A DNA stretch of 64,000 nucleotides. Origin: Candidatus Enterococcus murrayae. GTDB taxonomy: Bacteria > Bacillota > Bacilli > Lactobacillales > Enterococcaceae. The notes beneath the pieces are model-generated. The model was not told the origin of the DNA. It did not search any database and saw only the letters and a list, made by a program, of their open reading frames with translations. The stretch spans positions 17,546-81,545 of the forward strand of contig NZ_JAFLVR010000043.1 in NCBI RefSeq assembly GCF_017315985.1, written 5' to 3'. A program made the position numbers and the translations under genes. Below are positions 46,810-55,748 of the stretch, piece after piece (within the stretch, counting starts at the first letter, position 1; every line of letters starts with the position of its first letter).

Positions 46810-47550
46810 TTAAACCATAGAACGAATCGCTCCATCGCGATACTCATTTGCTGATAAGAAGACCGGCATATTGTTCATATCGATGATAGAATGGCCCCCT
46901 TGAAAACCACTTGGTTCATTTGGATAAAGGAGCATATCATACATCGCTCCTTGACCAGCCACTTGTTTAACTAAAGCGACTTTGGGTTTTCCTGAGTTGA
47001 TATTCTCTTCATAAACATGTGATTCACAAGCATCCTTGCCTTCCAGCATCTTCATTTTTTCACGAATTTCTTGGATAAATTCATCCACAATCGCAAACAT
47101 TTTAAGACAGAGCTCACGATTAAAAGGAGTCCCCTTTTTCGCTAGAAGATCCACTAAAATAATGTAGTCTTCCGCGTTAGGCGTCCCTGCTCGATTCAAT
47201 ACTAAATGATCACGCAAAACACCTTCTGAAGAGCCAAATTCATGCATTTGTTCTCCTTCTTCAATGGCTCCAGTCATAACAACTGAAACACCGGTAAGTG
47301 TATGCGTGATCCCTGAACCCAACACACCCAACACCTTCGTAGAAATCGGAATAATATCCATGATGGTGTTGGTTTCAACATTATGCTGATGTGGTGGGAG
47401 TAATCGAATCGTCAGCTTCTGAATAGCGGCGTCCTTGCAGTCAAAGTCTTGCTTAATTTGCAAACGTGTTGGTTCAATACGAAAGTCGTTACCTTCAGTG
47501 ACTTCCTCCATATGAAAAACTTTGATCTTTAAAGTTTCGCCTCTCATCAT
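46810..47550 (-). CDS. prdD: PrdD, PrdA N-terminal-like protein
   Basis: 246 residues matching the PrdA proprotein up to its processing site (EFGSSEGVLRDHLVLNRAGTP; KQVAGQGAMYDMLLYPNEPSGFQGG; ends DGAIRSMV). PrdA at that place has DGGIHALT-Cys. PrdD and PrdE together look like a PrdA copy divided at the processing point. Its function is not known in detail; it belongs to all prd clusters I recall. Confidence 0.87.
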   Translation of the reverse strand: MMRGETLKIKVFHMEEVTEGNDFRIEPTRLQIKQDFDCKDAAIQKLTIRLLPPHQHNVETNTIMDIIPISTKVLGVLGSGITHTLTGVSVVMTGAIEEGEQMHEFGSSEGVLRDHLVLNRAGTPNAEDYIILVDLLAKKGTPFNRELCLKMFAIVDEFIQEIREKMKMLEGKDACESHVYEENINSGKPKVALVKQVAGQGAMYDMLLYPNEPSGFQGGHSIIDMNNMPVFLSANEYRDGAIRSMV

Positions 47551-47563
47551 TCACACCTACTTT

Positions 47564-48289
47564 TTAGACGTGGGCAATGTATTCATAAGGTAATGGAACA
47601 ATTTTCCCTGGCGTTTCGATTGATACTAGTGCTTCTAAGGTATCCTTCATGATACCTGTTTGCATTTCAATGTTATGTGGTTCACCTGCATTGGCACCCA
47701 TTGGCACACGCGGCGCAACGGCACGTGGAGTCCCGTTTTGGCGTACAACTGGTGGTAATGCGGCGATTAAAATAGTAGGAATTCCCGCTTCCTCAATAGC
47801 TCTCTGCACGATCACGGCAGTTCTATGACAGGTTCCTCAGCCAGCGGTTAAGACGACAGCGTCGACTTCTTCTTCTACTAATTTTTGAGCGATTTCTGGT
47901 CCAGTTACATCGTGGAATGCATCTTGGTCTCCACCGCCGCCCATGAATGCGTAATGAACAGGTGCAGATTCTTTGATGAAGCCTTCTGCAGCTAATTCAT
48001 GTAAACGATCCAATGGGAACATCGCATTGATGTCACGGTTCGCATCAGCGTTATCATAACCACCGTGAGAAACCATCAATTCCTCTACTTTTGAAGTATC
48101 TGGTACTTCGCGGTATGTTGTGTCACCCGCTAAATTGAAACGTTTATCTGTTTTTAAGTGTACGCCGGCTGCTGTTGCTAATGCCACACGCATTTCTTTA
48201 AGCTCTTTTTTCACAGGGGTAAAGACAGATTTTGGCGTAATCGGCACAAAAATTTCTGACTGTAACCCTTCAAAGACTGTTAAGCCCAT
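47564..48289 (-). CDS. prdB: D-proline reductase selenoprotein PrdB (UGA = Sec)
   Basis: 241 residues, read through an in-frame TGA at 47837-47839 (residue 151). The context VVLTAG-Sec-GTCHRTAVIVQ is the PrdB active site; clostridial PrdB has its Sec at about residue 152. Without recoding, two fragments of 150 and 83 codons would appear. The Sec should attack D-proline bound to the PrdA pyruvoyl group. A strong ribosome site (GGAGAGGAG) precedes the start, and a small hairpin follows the UGA. Confidence 0.95.
47804..47820 (-). promoter_or_regulatory. Possible SECIS hairpin of prdB
   Basis: Stem CTGC/GCAG with a 9-nt loop begins 16 nt after the UGA, inside the reading frame, the position of bacterial SECIS elements. 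The stem is short, so this is only a candidate. Confidence 0.4.
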
Positions 48290-48292
48290 GTG

Positions 48293-48598
48293 TTAATTCT
48301 CCTCTCCTGCTTCTTCACGTTTTTTTCTGGCCTCGGCCCGACGACGTTCATGCTCATAAATAGCCGTTTTATAATGTTCATCAGGCTCTTCTGCCAAAAC
48401 TTCTGGATAGGTCATTAAAAACCCAACTTCTTGACCGATTTCTAAATTATACTCAGAAATGATCATTCGACGAGGTATTTTAAGCTGACCCAATCGACCT
48501 TTCAAGTCAATCGTCACGCTGGCATCGTGAAGTTCTACGATGATCCCTTCAAACATCTGTTCCGTCGAAATGTATTTGAGTTTGTTCATTCCATCCAT
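48293..48598 (-). CDS. Small prd-cluster protein between prdA and prdB
   Basis: 101 residues: a small beta-rich core (MFEGIIVELHDASVTIDLKGRLGQLKIPRRMIIS) and a charged C-terminal tail (ERRRAEARKKREEAGEEN). It matches the small protein conserved between prdA and prdB in clostridia (the CBO2463/CBO2479 type by recollection). Its function is unknown; an assembly role is plausible. It ends 4 nt before prdB. Confidence 0.8.
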   Translation of the reverse strand: MDGMNKLKYISTEQMFEGIIVELHDASVTIDLKGRLGQLKIPRRMIISEYNLEIGQEVGFLMTYPEVLAEEPDEHYKTAIYEHERRRAEARKKREEAGEEN

Positions 48599-48607
48599 TA
48601 TTTCACC

Positions 48608-50497
48608 TTATTCTACTTCGTAAATTTCTTGGCGTTTTTTACTCTTAGGCAAGATTTGTTCATTATCTACTAAATCAATCTTTTGGCCAGTAGTTTTTTC
48701 AATGATTTCAATGTTGTTTGCTTTCACATTTGGATTCCATTTACGTTCAGCAGCTTTGATCGTGCCGCCGCCCATCAGTGTTTTCAACATTGCTAAATCA
48801 CGAATCGCATCTTCTTTACACAGTGTGTTATTAGATAAGATCTCATTTTCGATTCCTTGCATAGATTTGTTGTTATCTACCATAGCAATCATTTCTGGGT
48901 TCCCAACAACTAACGCACCCTGTACTGCTGAATAAGAGTCGCCGACAACTTTAATGCCGCGTTTGCCGATTTCTTCAATATGTGAAGCAAAATCGATGTG
49001 GTTGTTACCAAATCCTTCAGTCGTAACGATTGCGCCTTCAACATCCATCGCTTCAATCGTCATACCTAAACGTTTAGAAACATAGTATTTTTCAGTGTTC
49101 GCCTGCGGAGAACCAACAAACATAACACCGACTAAATCGATTTCTTCGTCTTCCATTGCTTCACGCACTAGAGGTTCTCTCCAGTAGTGACGAGAAGTTT
49201 CTTTTGATGCTGGTCCAATACATGTCAATGCATGGATCCCGCCGTCTAACACTTCAGTTGGAGCCAAAATAACTGGTAAGTTTCCTAAGTCAACGTTCGG
49301 TTTTGCTCCCAACGTTCCAACTGGTTCGATTGGCATGATCAGGTTATCGTGCATCGCACCTTGTCCCATGATCTCTTTAACAATAATGACACGTTTGTTA
49401 CCAATCCGACGTTTTTGTACGATTTCATCCTGCTCTACAACTAAAGATTCGTCCGCTTTCTTCACTGCTTCACGAATTTCTTGAGTTATATAATCAGATG
49501 CTTTATGAGCGGCTAATGGTCCTGGACGTTCCATATTCGCGCCTTCTTTGATTGTTACTTGTGTTTTGATGAAAATTTCGCCTTTATCTGGTGCACCAGG
49601 ACGTCCCCACATGATGTTACGGTCTAATTCACCTTCAGATGAACCGAATTCTCCGATTTGTACACCATTTGCATCTGTTCCTGTAAGAACCATTACAACG
49701 CCATCTAACACACGAGTAACACCATGGCCGATATCCGCACCATCAACTTTAGCTGCGATTGGTTGTACGTCCATGATCGTTTCACTATATTCGTTATATT
49801 TATCTGGTGTAATGATTTCAAAAGTAACACTTTCAACTAGCTCTTCTAGCTCAGCTGCTTCCGCACACATATCTTCCATTTTGCGTAGAACCAAAGTTGT
49901 ACCTTCGATTTTTGTTTCGTCGCCAAAAATTACTTTTTCGATCTTCATATGATCGCGACGAACTGAACGAACGACTTTTTCTTCTACTTTTGCTTCAGGA
50001 GCCACAGCCTCAACCGCTGGTGCCGGAGCCTGTGCTGCTTCAACTGGTGCTGCCGGAGCAACGCCCATTTGACCTGCGATAGACATTGGTACTTCTAAAT
50101 CAATACCCCGTCCTTCAGCAATGTGGATCTTAATAGTTTGTCCACCGACTGGTGCTACTGGTGCTACCGGAGCAATAGGAGCAACTGGAGTTGGAGCAGC
50201 TTCTTCTGTAGGAGCTTCCTCTTCTGTTGCTTCTTCTGTGCCTTCAGAAACACCATCTAATAATTCTTTTGTTAATGGAACCAACGCATCCGTTGTTTCT
50301 TTCAATGTCGTACCAAGTACTTGTTCGATCGTTAGAGTATTTTCAGGCAGTTCTAATAAACCTGAATCCTCTAAGTCTGGGAAGATCGCTGGATCTTCTA
50401 AATCATCTGGTGCAATTACTTTGCCTGCTTCTGCACGGCAACATAATACTGCAGGGTCTTTGGCATGTTCTTGAGCAGTTTCTGCTGTAATAGACAT
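48608..50497 (-). CDS. prdA: D-proline reductase proprotein PrdA
   Basis: 629 residues. The proprotein should be cut between Thr425 and Cys426 (HALTCIGP), with Cys426 becoming the pyruvoyl group that binds D-proline. An Ala/Pro/Val-rich linker (about 95-165) separates an N-terminal part with a CC pair (residues 19-20) from the reductase core. The larger downstream chain matches PrdE. Its partner is the selenoprotein PrdB; electrons are thought to come through PrdC. Ribosome site AGGAGG. Confidence 0.96.
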   Translation of the reverse strand: MSITAETAQEHAKDPAVLCCRAEAGKVIAPDDLEDPAIFPDLEDSGLLELPENTLTIEQVLGTTLKETTDALVPLTKELLDGVSEGTEEATEEEAPTEEAAPTPVAPIAPVAPVAPVGGQTIKIHIAEGRGIDLEVPMSIAGQMGVAPAAPVEAAQAPAPAVEAVAPEAKVEEKVVRSVRRDHMKIEKVIFGDETKIEGTTLVLRKMEDMCAEAAELEELVESVTFEIITPDKYNEYSETIMDVQPIAAKVDGADIGHGVTRVLDGVVMVLTGTDANGVQIGEFGSSEGELDRNIMWGRPGAPDKGEIFIKTQVTIKEGANMERPGPLAAHKASDYITQEIREAVKKADESLVVEQDEIVQKRRIGNKRVIIVKEIMGQGAMHDNLIMPIEPVGTLGAKPNVDLGNLPVILAPTEVLDGGIHALTCIGPASKETSRHYWREPLVREAMEDEEIDLVGVMFVGSPQANTEKYYVSKRLGMTIEAMDVEGAIVTTEGFGNNHIDFASHIEEIGKRGIKVVGDSYSAVQGALVVGNPEMIAMVDNNKSMQGIENEILSNNTLCKEDAIRDLAMLKTLMGGGTIKAAERKWNPNVKANNIEIIEKTTGQKIDLVDNEQILPKSKKRQEIYEVE

Positions 50498-50522
50498 TCG
50501 TTAAATCCTCCTAAAATTTTGT

Positions 50523-51812
50523 TTAGTTTGTAGGTAATTTACGATATAGTCTGTGTCCATCTGCCCGCAGTACATGATCTGTGTGATGATAAACCGGAAC
50601 TCCTAACCTAGGAGCTACACCCATTACGGTGTTCGTTCAATCGGAACAAGATCCAGTCATCACTACTTCTGCTCCTTGTTTCTTCAAGGACATAACAGTT
50701 GCAGCTTGGCCTGGACAAATACCTGGCAGGGCACATCTATATCTTCCATTTACTTCTACCATTCGCTTGCAACGTTCTGCAGCGACAACTTCTGCGCCCA
50801 TGTTGTTAGCAATCTCGGTCATACGTTCGGCAGATCCGCCGCATTCGCAAATCAAAAGACCGACTTTCCGACTTTCTTGAGGGAACGGCATTGCGACTAG
50901 CACACCACCACTTGTTTTAGTGATTGGGGTCATCTCATCGCCGCTTCTTCCAGTCATAGGTCCGCCAATGACGATTTCGCCATGCGGTTCAACGTATCCG
51001 CCAACATTGTTAATCAATGTCTTCACTGGAGTACCGATCGGCACATCAACAAATACTGTTTCTTTTTTCTTTACGCGACCAGAAACGGTCACATCTTTGT
51101 CAATGAACGGTTTGCGATCCTCAATTGCTTCCGCGATGCGTTTGATCGTTTCCACATTATCGATCACTGCACCAACCTCAGTTGGTAATTGACCTGGTTC
51201 TAAAACAATGTCCATTACTTCACGAACGATCATTCGTTCATCCCCAGCCGGATAGATATCTGGCAATTGGTAGACATCAATCGTTGGTTCAGTGTCCACT
51301 GCTTTTAATAAACGAGTTACTAACACCCGATGCTTACCTTTTACAGCAATCACACCTTTTGGAGCGTTAGTCATCTCCATGCAATACTTCATCCCACGGA
51401 TTAATTGATCAATGTGTTCACTCATTTGCTTCACGTTATGAGTAAGCAACGCTTCACACTCTGCTCCGTTTGCGATAAACGTCCCTTCAGGAATATCACA
51501 TGCTAATTTTAAGAATGTTGGGAAACCTGCTCCCCCAGCACCGACAATTCCTGCAGCTTCGACTGCTTTCGCATTCGTTTCTGTTTCTGGGATAGGAAGG
51601 TACTTAGAAAAATCTTGTTCATCATCGATAGTCAAAACAATATTATCTCCATCAACATCTACTACCTTACCAGAGAAACTTGCGTGGATATTTGCACCTA
51701 AACCATTTGGTTCAGCAATCAATTGTCCTCGTTGAACTTGATCACCAGCCTTAACGATTCCTTTACAAGGAGCGCCGACATGTTGTTTTAATGGTATAAG
51801 AATTTGTGTCAA
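50523..51812 (-). CDS. prdC: PrdC, RnfC-like electron-transfer selenoprotein (UGA = Sec)
   Basis: 429 residues with an in-frame TGA at 50637-50639 (residue 392) in the context MTGSCSD-Sec-TNTVMGVAPRLGVPVYHH; reading continues 37 codons to a TAA. The tail is well formed, so a decayed stop is unlikely. An RnfC-like N-terminal half (GIVGAGGAGFPTFLK; ANGAECEALL) and paired cysteines later (LLICECGGS; CALPGICPG) suggest electron transfer from NADH to the reductase. It starts with TTG behind GGGAGGTGA. It is the first gene of the prd operon. Confidence 0.9.
50598..50616 (-). promoter_or_regulatory. Candidate SECIS hairpin of prdC
   Basis: AGCTCCTA/TAGGAGTT pair (8 bp with one G-U) around a GGT loop, 20 nt after the UGA, within the coding frame. 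This is the position and size expected of a bacterial SECIS element. Confidence 0.6.
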
Positions 51813-51880
51813 ATTATTTCACCTCCCAACTTTTTTGTTTGTTCGAACTTGAGCAAATCAGCCACCCGTAGTTCATGTAA

Positions 51881-51917
51881 ATAATAGCACAAACCACCTT
51901 CATGTAAAAGGTGGTTT
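51881..51917 (-). promoter_or_regulatory. prd operon promoter with palindromic operator
   Basis: Minus strand extended -10 TGCTATTAT (51881-51889), about 70 bp before prdC. Overlapping the spacer and -35 region is a perfect 10-bp inverted repeat AAACCACCTT/AAGGTGGTTT (51891-51900 and 51908-51917). The palindrome is well placed for a repressor. No PrdR-type sigma-54 activator gene is present. Confidence 0.65.
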
Positions 51918-52054
51918 CTCAATAAAACTGATATTTTCTGACAAATAACTTTATAAATTGTAGATTTTTTTGGATTCTCTAATTAAATTTTCATCAAACT
52001 TATCTTCTGTACAAAAAACGTTTACAAACACTAATTTTACGATATTTGTAGAAA

Positions 52055-52073
52055 TTGTATACTGTCGACAATC
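52055..52073. promoter_or_regulatory. Operator-like imperfect palindrome upstream of prdC
   Basis: ATTGTATACTGTCGACAAT: outer 5 bp pair perfectly, with a partly paired centre. It resembles GntR-type operators, but no regulator is tied to it. Weak evidence. Confidence 0.35.
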
Positions 52074-52125
52074 CGCCTTTCTTTTACAAAACCATATTAG
52101 TTGAATTCGTTATTTCTCAATCTAA

Positions 52126-52144
52126 AACGGTAATTATTACCGTT
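52126..52144. promoter_or_regulatory. Fur-superfamily-like box upstream of prdC
   Basis: AACGGTAATTATTACCGTT is a perfect 9-1-9 palindrome with the core GTAATNATTAC, the pattern of Zur/Fur/PerR boxes in Firmicutes. It is about 310 bp before prdC, so it may act on a distant promoter or on the downstream end of the POT gene region. The remainder of the 540-bp gap is AT-rich with no other gene seen. Confidence 0.5.
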
Positions 52145-52205
52145 ATTTAATAATTAAGAACCCGCAACTAACAATAGATCCTATATACTATTTTTATTAA
52201 TTCAA

Positions 52206-52221
52206 AAGATGATATCATCTT
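52206..52221. promoter_or_regulatory. Perfect 16-bp palindrome upstream of prdC
   Basis: AAGATGATATCATCTT is fully self-complementary. It lies between the POT terminator and the Fur-like box. It is a candidate operator with no known protein. Confidence 0.4.
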
Positions 52222-52308
52222 AAATTTATATGTTTGATCATTCACATTAAAATTAAGATATATTTTCCTCTTTTCCCTCCCCGCTCCTTTCCCACTGTCT
52301 TTTATATC

Positions 52309-52340
52309 AAAAAAGGCCCTCACCTTAATAAGGTGAGAGC
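52309..52340 (-). terminator. Terminator after the POT transporter gene
   Basis: Stem CTCACCTT/AAGGTGAG (52319-52326 and 52330-52337) with a short loop, GC-rich base and T-run on the minus strand. Confidence 0.85.
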
Positions 52341-52352
52341 TTCTTGAAAATG

Positions 52353-53714
52353 TTATTCAGCTGTTTCTAATTTATCTAATGATTTACTACCAAACCATAA
52401 GATCAAACCTAAGACAATTACGATCGCAGCTAACACGCCGTAACCCATCTGGAAATCACCCGGTACATCTGTTTCTAACAATGCATAGATTACTGGATAA
52501 ATCATTTGTGAGAAGAATACTGCGATTGTCCAGAAACCTAATAATAGACCCATTAATTTTGCTGGTGCCAATTTAGAGATAAATGAATTTCCTAAAGGTG
52601 AAAAGATCATTTCGCCCACAGACATTAAGATGCTGACCATTACCAACCAGATAATTGACGCACTTCCTTTTCCGACGATATCTCCAAATACCATAACTAC
52701 ATAAGAAACGCCGACTAAGATCATTCCTAAGGCTGTTTTCTTAAACATACTCATATCACCTTGAGGGCGTTTAGCTAGTTTCGTCCATAAACGACCTAAA
52801 ACAGGACCTAAAATGATACATGTCAAGGCATTCATTGAGTCAAAATAAGCAGTAGGAATATGGAAGTTCCCGATCACCCAGTTAGCACGGTTCAAGAATC
52901 CAGCACCATCACCCCAGCCAAAATAGAAGTAAGCTGGCATATAGGCTAAATACCAAACAGTCCAGAAAACAACAGAGAACATTGTAACTAAGAAAATAGC
53001 CACAAGTCGTTTTTTATCGCCGGAAGTCAATGCAGTATCAGCACCGTCTTCTTTTTTACCTGCTGATTCATATTGACGTTGGTCGATTTTAAACGGTTTT
53101 TTACCCGCTTCACCTAATGAACGGCTGTTAAAGATAAACCAACAAGCATCAATTAATAGTAAAACACCACAAATCATAAAGACAAAGTTAAAGCCGAATC
53201 CTGGAATCAACAGAGTTAAGAATGTTGTTCCCATGAATGAACCAATATTAACAAATGAGTACTGAATCGAGAACGCTTCATTCAATTCTTTTTCGTCGCT
53301 AAACAGTAAGGCATTTACACCGGACAGATTTCCTTTAAACAAACCTGTACCAAGCGCAACTAAGATAATCATGATCCATACCATGCCCATTGAGCTGGCT
53401 TGCCATGCCAACATATAGCCGACACCCATCATAATCATTCCGACAGCCACACAGAGCCTTGGGCTTATCCAATAATCGGCGATAATCCCACCAATCGTCG
53501 GTGTGATATACGTTGCAGCAACGAACCATGCTGAGATTTGTACGCCTTGAGCACTAGTCATTCCCAATCCGCCAGATGCAGCAGTCGTAGCGATCCAAAT
53601 CGCTAACATATATTTAGCCGTGTAAAAGGCCATACGTTCAAAAGTAAACCCCATGGCACATACATAAAATCCAAAAGGCTTTTTATTTTTTACTGGAGTT
53701 GTTTCCACTATCAT
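52353..53714 (-). CDS. POT family di-/tripeptide transporter
   Basis: 453 residues with about 12 hydrophobic segments. The POT/PTR signature is at residues 20-35 (GFTFERMAFYTAKYM; the E-R pair of the ExxER-like motif) and at about 120 (GTGLFKGNLSGVNALL). It should bring in di- and tripeptides with protons. Placed next to proline-specific peptidases and the prd operon, it probably feeds proline-containing peptides. ATG at 53714 has no spacing from GAAGGA, so GTG two codons later may be the true start. Confidence 0.9.
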   Translation of the reverse strand: MIVETTPVKNKKPFGFYVCAMGFTFERMAFYTAKYMLAIWIATTAASGGLGMTSAQGVQISAWFVAATYITPTIGGIIADYWISPRLCVAVGMIMMGVGYMLAWQASSMGMVWIMIILVALGTGLFKGNLSGVNALLFSDEKELNEAFSIQYSFVNIGSFMGTTFLTLLIPGFGFNFVFMICGVLLLIDACWFIFNSRSLGEAGKKPFKIDQRQYESAGKKEDGADTALTSGDKKRLVAIFLVTMFSVVFWTVWYLAYMPAYFYFGWGDGAGFLNRANWVIGNFHIPTAYFDSMNALTCIILGPVLGRLWTKLAKRPQGDMSMFKKTALGMILVGVSYVVMVFGDIVGKGSASIIWLVMVSILMSVGEMIFSPLGNSFISKLAPAKLMGLLLGFWTIAVFFSQMIYPVIYALLETDVPGDFQMGYGVLAAIVIVLGLILWFGSKSLDKLETAE

Positions 53715-53733
53715 TCCTTCTTTCTTTAAAAAA

Positions 53734-54615
53734 CTAATCGTTAACTGCTAGCCATTCTTCCAATAATTTCATATATTTTTCACGTTCTTCAACAAAAGGC
53801 ATGTGTCTGCTATAAGCAAACAGTTCCCATTTAGCTCCCGGAATCGCGTCATACATAGTTTTTGCTACTAAAGGTGTACACAAATCATTTGTGCCACTAG
53901 TAACAAGTGTTGGGATAGTAATGTCTGACAGTTTATCCGTATAATCATATCCGTGCAGAGTTCCCTCTGGCGAATATTCATTTGGTCCCCACGCGTTGAC
54001 ATAGCTTTCTGTTCCAGCTACTTTTTCACGTCGCAATGGTTCAGGATCATTTTCGGTAAATACTGGCGCTGCATGGCGCACCATGAAGCGATCATTTGCC
54101 GCAAGATACGCAGGATCATCATATACACCAGTTTCTTCAGCTTTTGCAATTGCTGCTTGATCTTCTTCAGACATGAATTTGATCATACGATGCTGTTCTT
54201 GTGCCCATAGCTTAGCAGAAGGTAAAGTACTTGAAAGTACCATACTCTTGATGCCTTTTGGTGCATAGTCACAAACATAAATGATTTCTAGCATCCCGCC
54301 CCATGATTGTCCTAATAAATGGACTTCATCCAAGCCTAAATGCTCCCGTAAAGCAATCAATTCATTGACCCATGTCTCAGCTGTCCAAAGCTCTGGCTGA
54401 GAAGGTACCGCGGATTTTCCGCAACCTAATTGATCATACATGATGATCTGGCGGCCATCGACCGCCATTTCATCAAGTACTTCAAAATAGTTATGGGTTG
54501 ATCCGGGGCCGCCGTGCATGACAATCAATGGTTTCTTATTACCAGCTTGTTCACCAACAATCCGGTAATAAGTCTGGTGTCCAAGATATGGCATATATCC
54601 TTCTTCGATTTTCAT
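53734..54615 (-). CDS. Proline iminopeptidase (alpha/beta hydrolase S33)
   Basis: 293 residues. Oxyanion HGGPGST (34-40), nucleophile S104 in GQSWGG, an acid near 244 (TNDLCTP) and histidine near 271 (SRHMPF). It is of the proline iminopeptidase/prolyl aminopeptidase group, which removes an N-terminal proline. It sits in an operon with a M24 peptidase and a peptide transporter. It has AGGAGG about 12 nt upstream. Confidence 0.9.
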   Translation of the reverse strand: MKIEEGYMPYLGHQTYYRIVGEQAGNKKPLIVMHGGPGSTHNYFEVLDEMAVDGRQIIMYDQLGCGKSAVPSQPELWTAETWVNELIALREHLGLDEVHLLGQSWGGMLEIIYVCDYAPKGIKSMVLSSTLPSAKLWAQEQHRMIKFMSEEDQAAIAKAEETGVYDDPAYLAANDRFMVRHAAPVFTENDPEPLRREKVAGTESYVNAWGPNEYSPEGTLHGYDYTDKLSDITIPTLVTSGTNDLCTPLVAKTMYDAIPGAKWELFAYSRHMPFVEEREKYMKLLEEWLAVND

Positions 54616-54630
54616 ACGTTGCGCGGCCTC

Positions 54631-55707
54631 CTAACCGATTACTTCTAGATCTTTCGGATAATGATTCAAGTTTTCGCAACCATCTTCTGTTACGATCACC
54701 AAATCTTCAATACGCACACCGACTTCGCCTGGAATATAGATTCCTGGTTCGATAGAAAAGATATTGCCCACTTCAGCAACATTATCATTTGCTCCTGAAA
54801 CATCACCTGTTTCATGACAATCGATCCCGATGAAGTGGCCTAGACGATGAGTAAAGTATTCACCGTAACCTTTTTCTGTAATATAATCACGAGCCGCAGC
54901 ATCAATATCAGATAATTTCACACCCGGTTTCACTAAATCAATCGCACGTTGATTTGCTTCTTTTACGATTTCATAAACTTCGCGACCTTTATCAGATACT
55001 TCTTTGTAGAAGAATGTCCTAGTCATATCTGAAGCATAAGAATTCTTAATGCCTCCAATGTCTAAGATGACAGAATCTCCTGGTTTCACCTTTGAATCAT
55101 CTGTTTCGTGATGAGGATCCGCCGCATTTGCACCATAACCAACTATTGGGTCAAATGAAAAGCCAGTATTACCTAATTCTTTGTAAATTTCGCCTAGCTT
55201 ATCTGCCATTTCAGCTTCTGTCAATTCTTCAGGTAACAACTTCTTCAAACGATCAATAGCAATCTCGTTATCAGCTTGCGCATCACGCATCAATTGTTTT
55301 TCTTCTTCATCTTTGATCGCACGAACCGCGTCGGTCACTTCTGAACCATTACCTAATTTGGCATCTGGAACAAGTTCTAATAAGTGTAATAAGAAATGCG
55401 CAGGCCAGTTCTTATCGACACCAATTTTTTTGTCAGTATCAACATACTCAAGAACTTTCTTCACAGCGTCGTCGGTATCATCAATAAATACTTTTTCCAC
55501 GCCCAAGTCTTCTTCAATTGGGAATAATTTGTTAACGATCAATGTGTTTTTGTTATCTGGAGTAATCACTAATACTAACAACCGTTCACCAGGATGAATC
55601 CAGCGACCAGCTAAATAGAAAATAGTTGTTGGATCTGAAACTAACAGTTGGCCATAACCTTGTTCTTTCATTTTTTCAATTACTCTTTCAACGCGACGTT
55701 CTTTCAA
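54631..55707 (-). CDS. M24 Xaa-Pro dipeptidase-like peptidase
   Basis: 358 residues. An N-terminal creatinase-like domain (about 1-125) and the metal-site M24 domain: ILDIGG and SDMTRTFF (Asp pair), HRLGHFIGIDCHE, IEPGIYIPGEVGVRIED (His and Glu ligands). Such enzymes (PepQ type) cleave Xaa-Pro dipeptides and release proline. It begins with TTG behind AAGGAG. It is the first gene of the peptide operon. Confidence 0.9.
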   Translation of the reverse strand: MKERRVERVIEKMKEQGYGQLLVSDPTTIFYLAGRWIHPGERLLVLVITPDNKNTLIVNKLFPIEEDLGVEKVFIDDTDDAVKKVLEYVDTDKKIGVDKNWPAHFLLHLLELVPDAKLGNGSEVTDAVRAIKDEEEKQLMRDAQADNEIAIDRLKKLLPEELTEAEMADKLGEIYKELGNTGFSFDPIVGYGANAADPHHETDDSKVKPGDSVILDIGGIKNSYASDMTRTFFYKEVSDKGREVYEIVKEANQRAIDLVKPGVKLSDIDAAARDYITEKGYGEYFTHRLGHFIGIDCHETGDVSGANDNVAEVGNIFSIEPGIYIPGEVGVRIEDLVIVTEDGCENLNHYPKDLEVIG

Positions 55708-55748
55708 AATGTTTCACTCCTTCTAAATATTATTTTTTGCCTGTCGGC

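Noticed and set aside
47564..48289. prdB as a pseudogene broken by a stop codon
   Set aside because: The stop is TGA at the family Sec position, the frame continues unchanged, and the full Sec machinery is encoded nearby.
49548..50490. Plus-strand open frames inside prdA
   Set aside because: They are low-complexity shadows of the Ala/Pro/Val-rich linker and conserved core of prdA.
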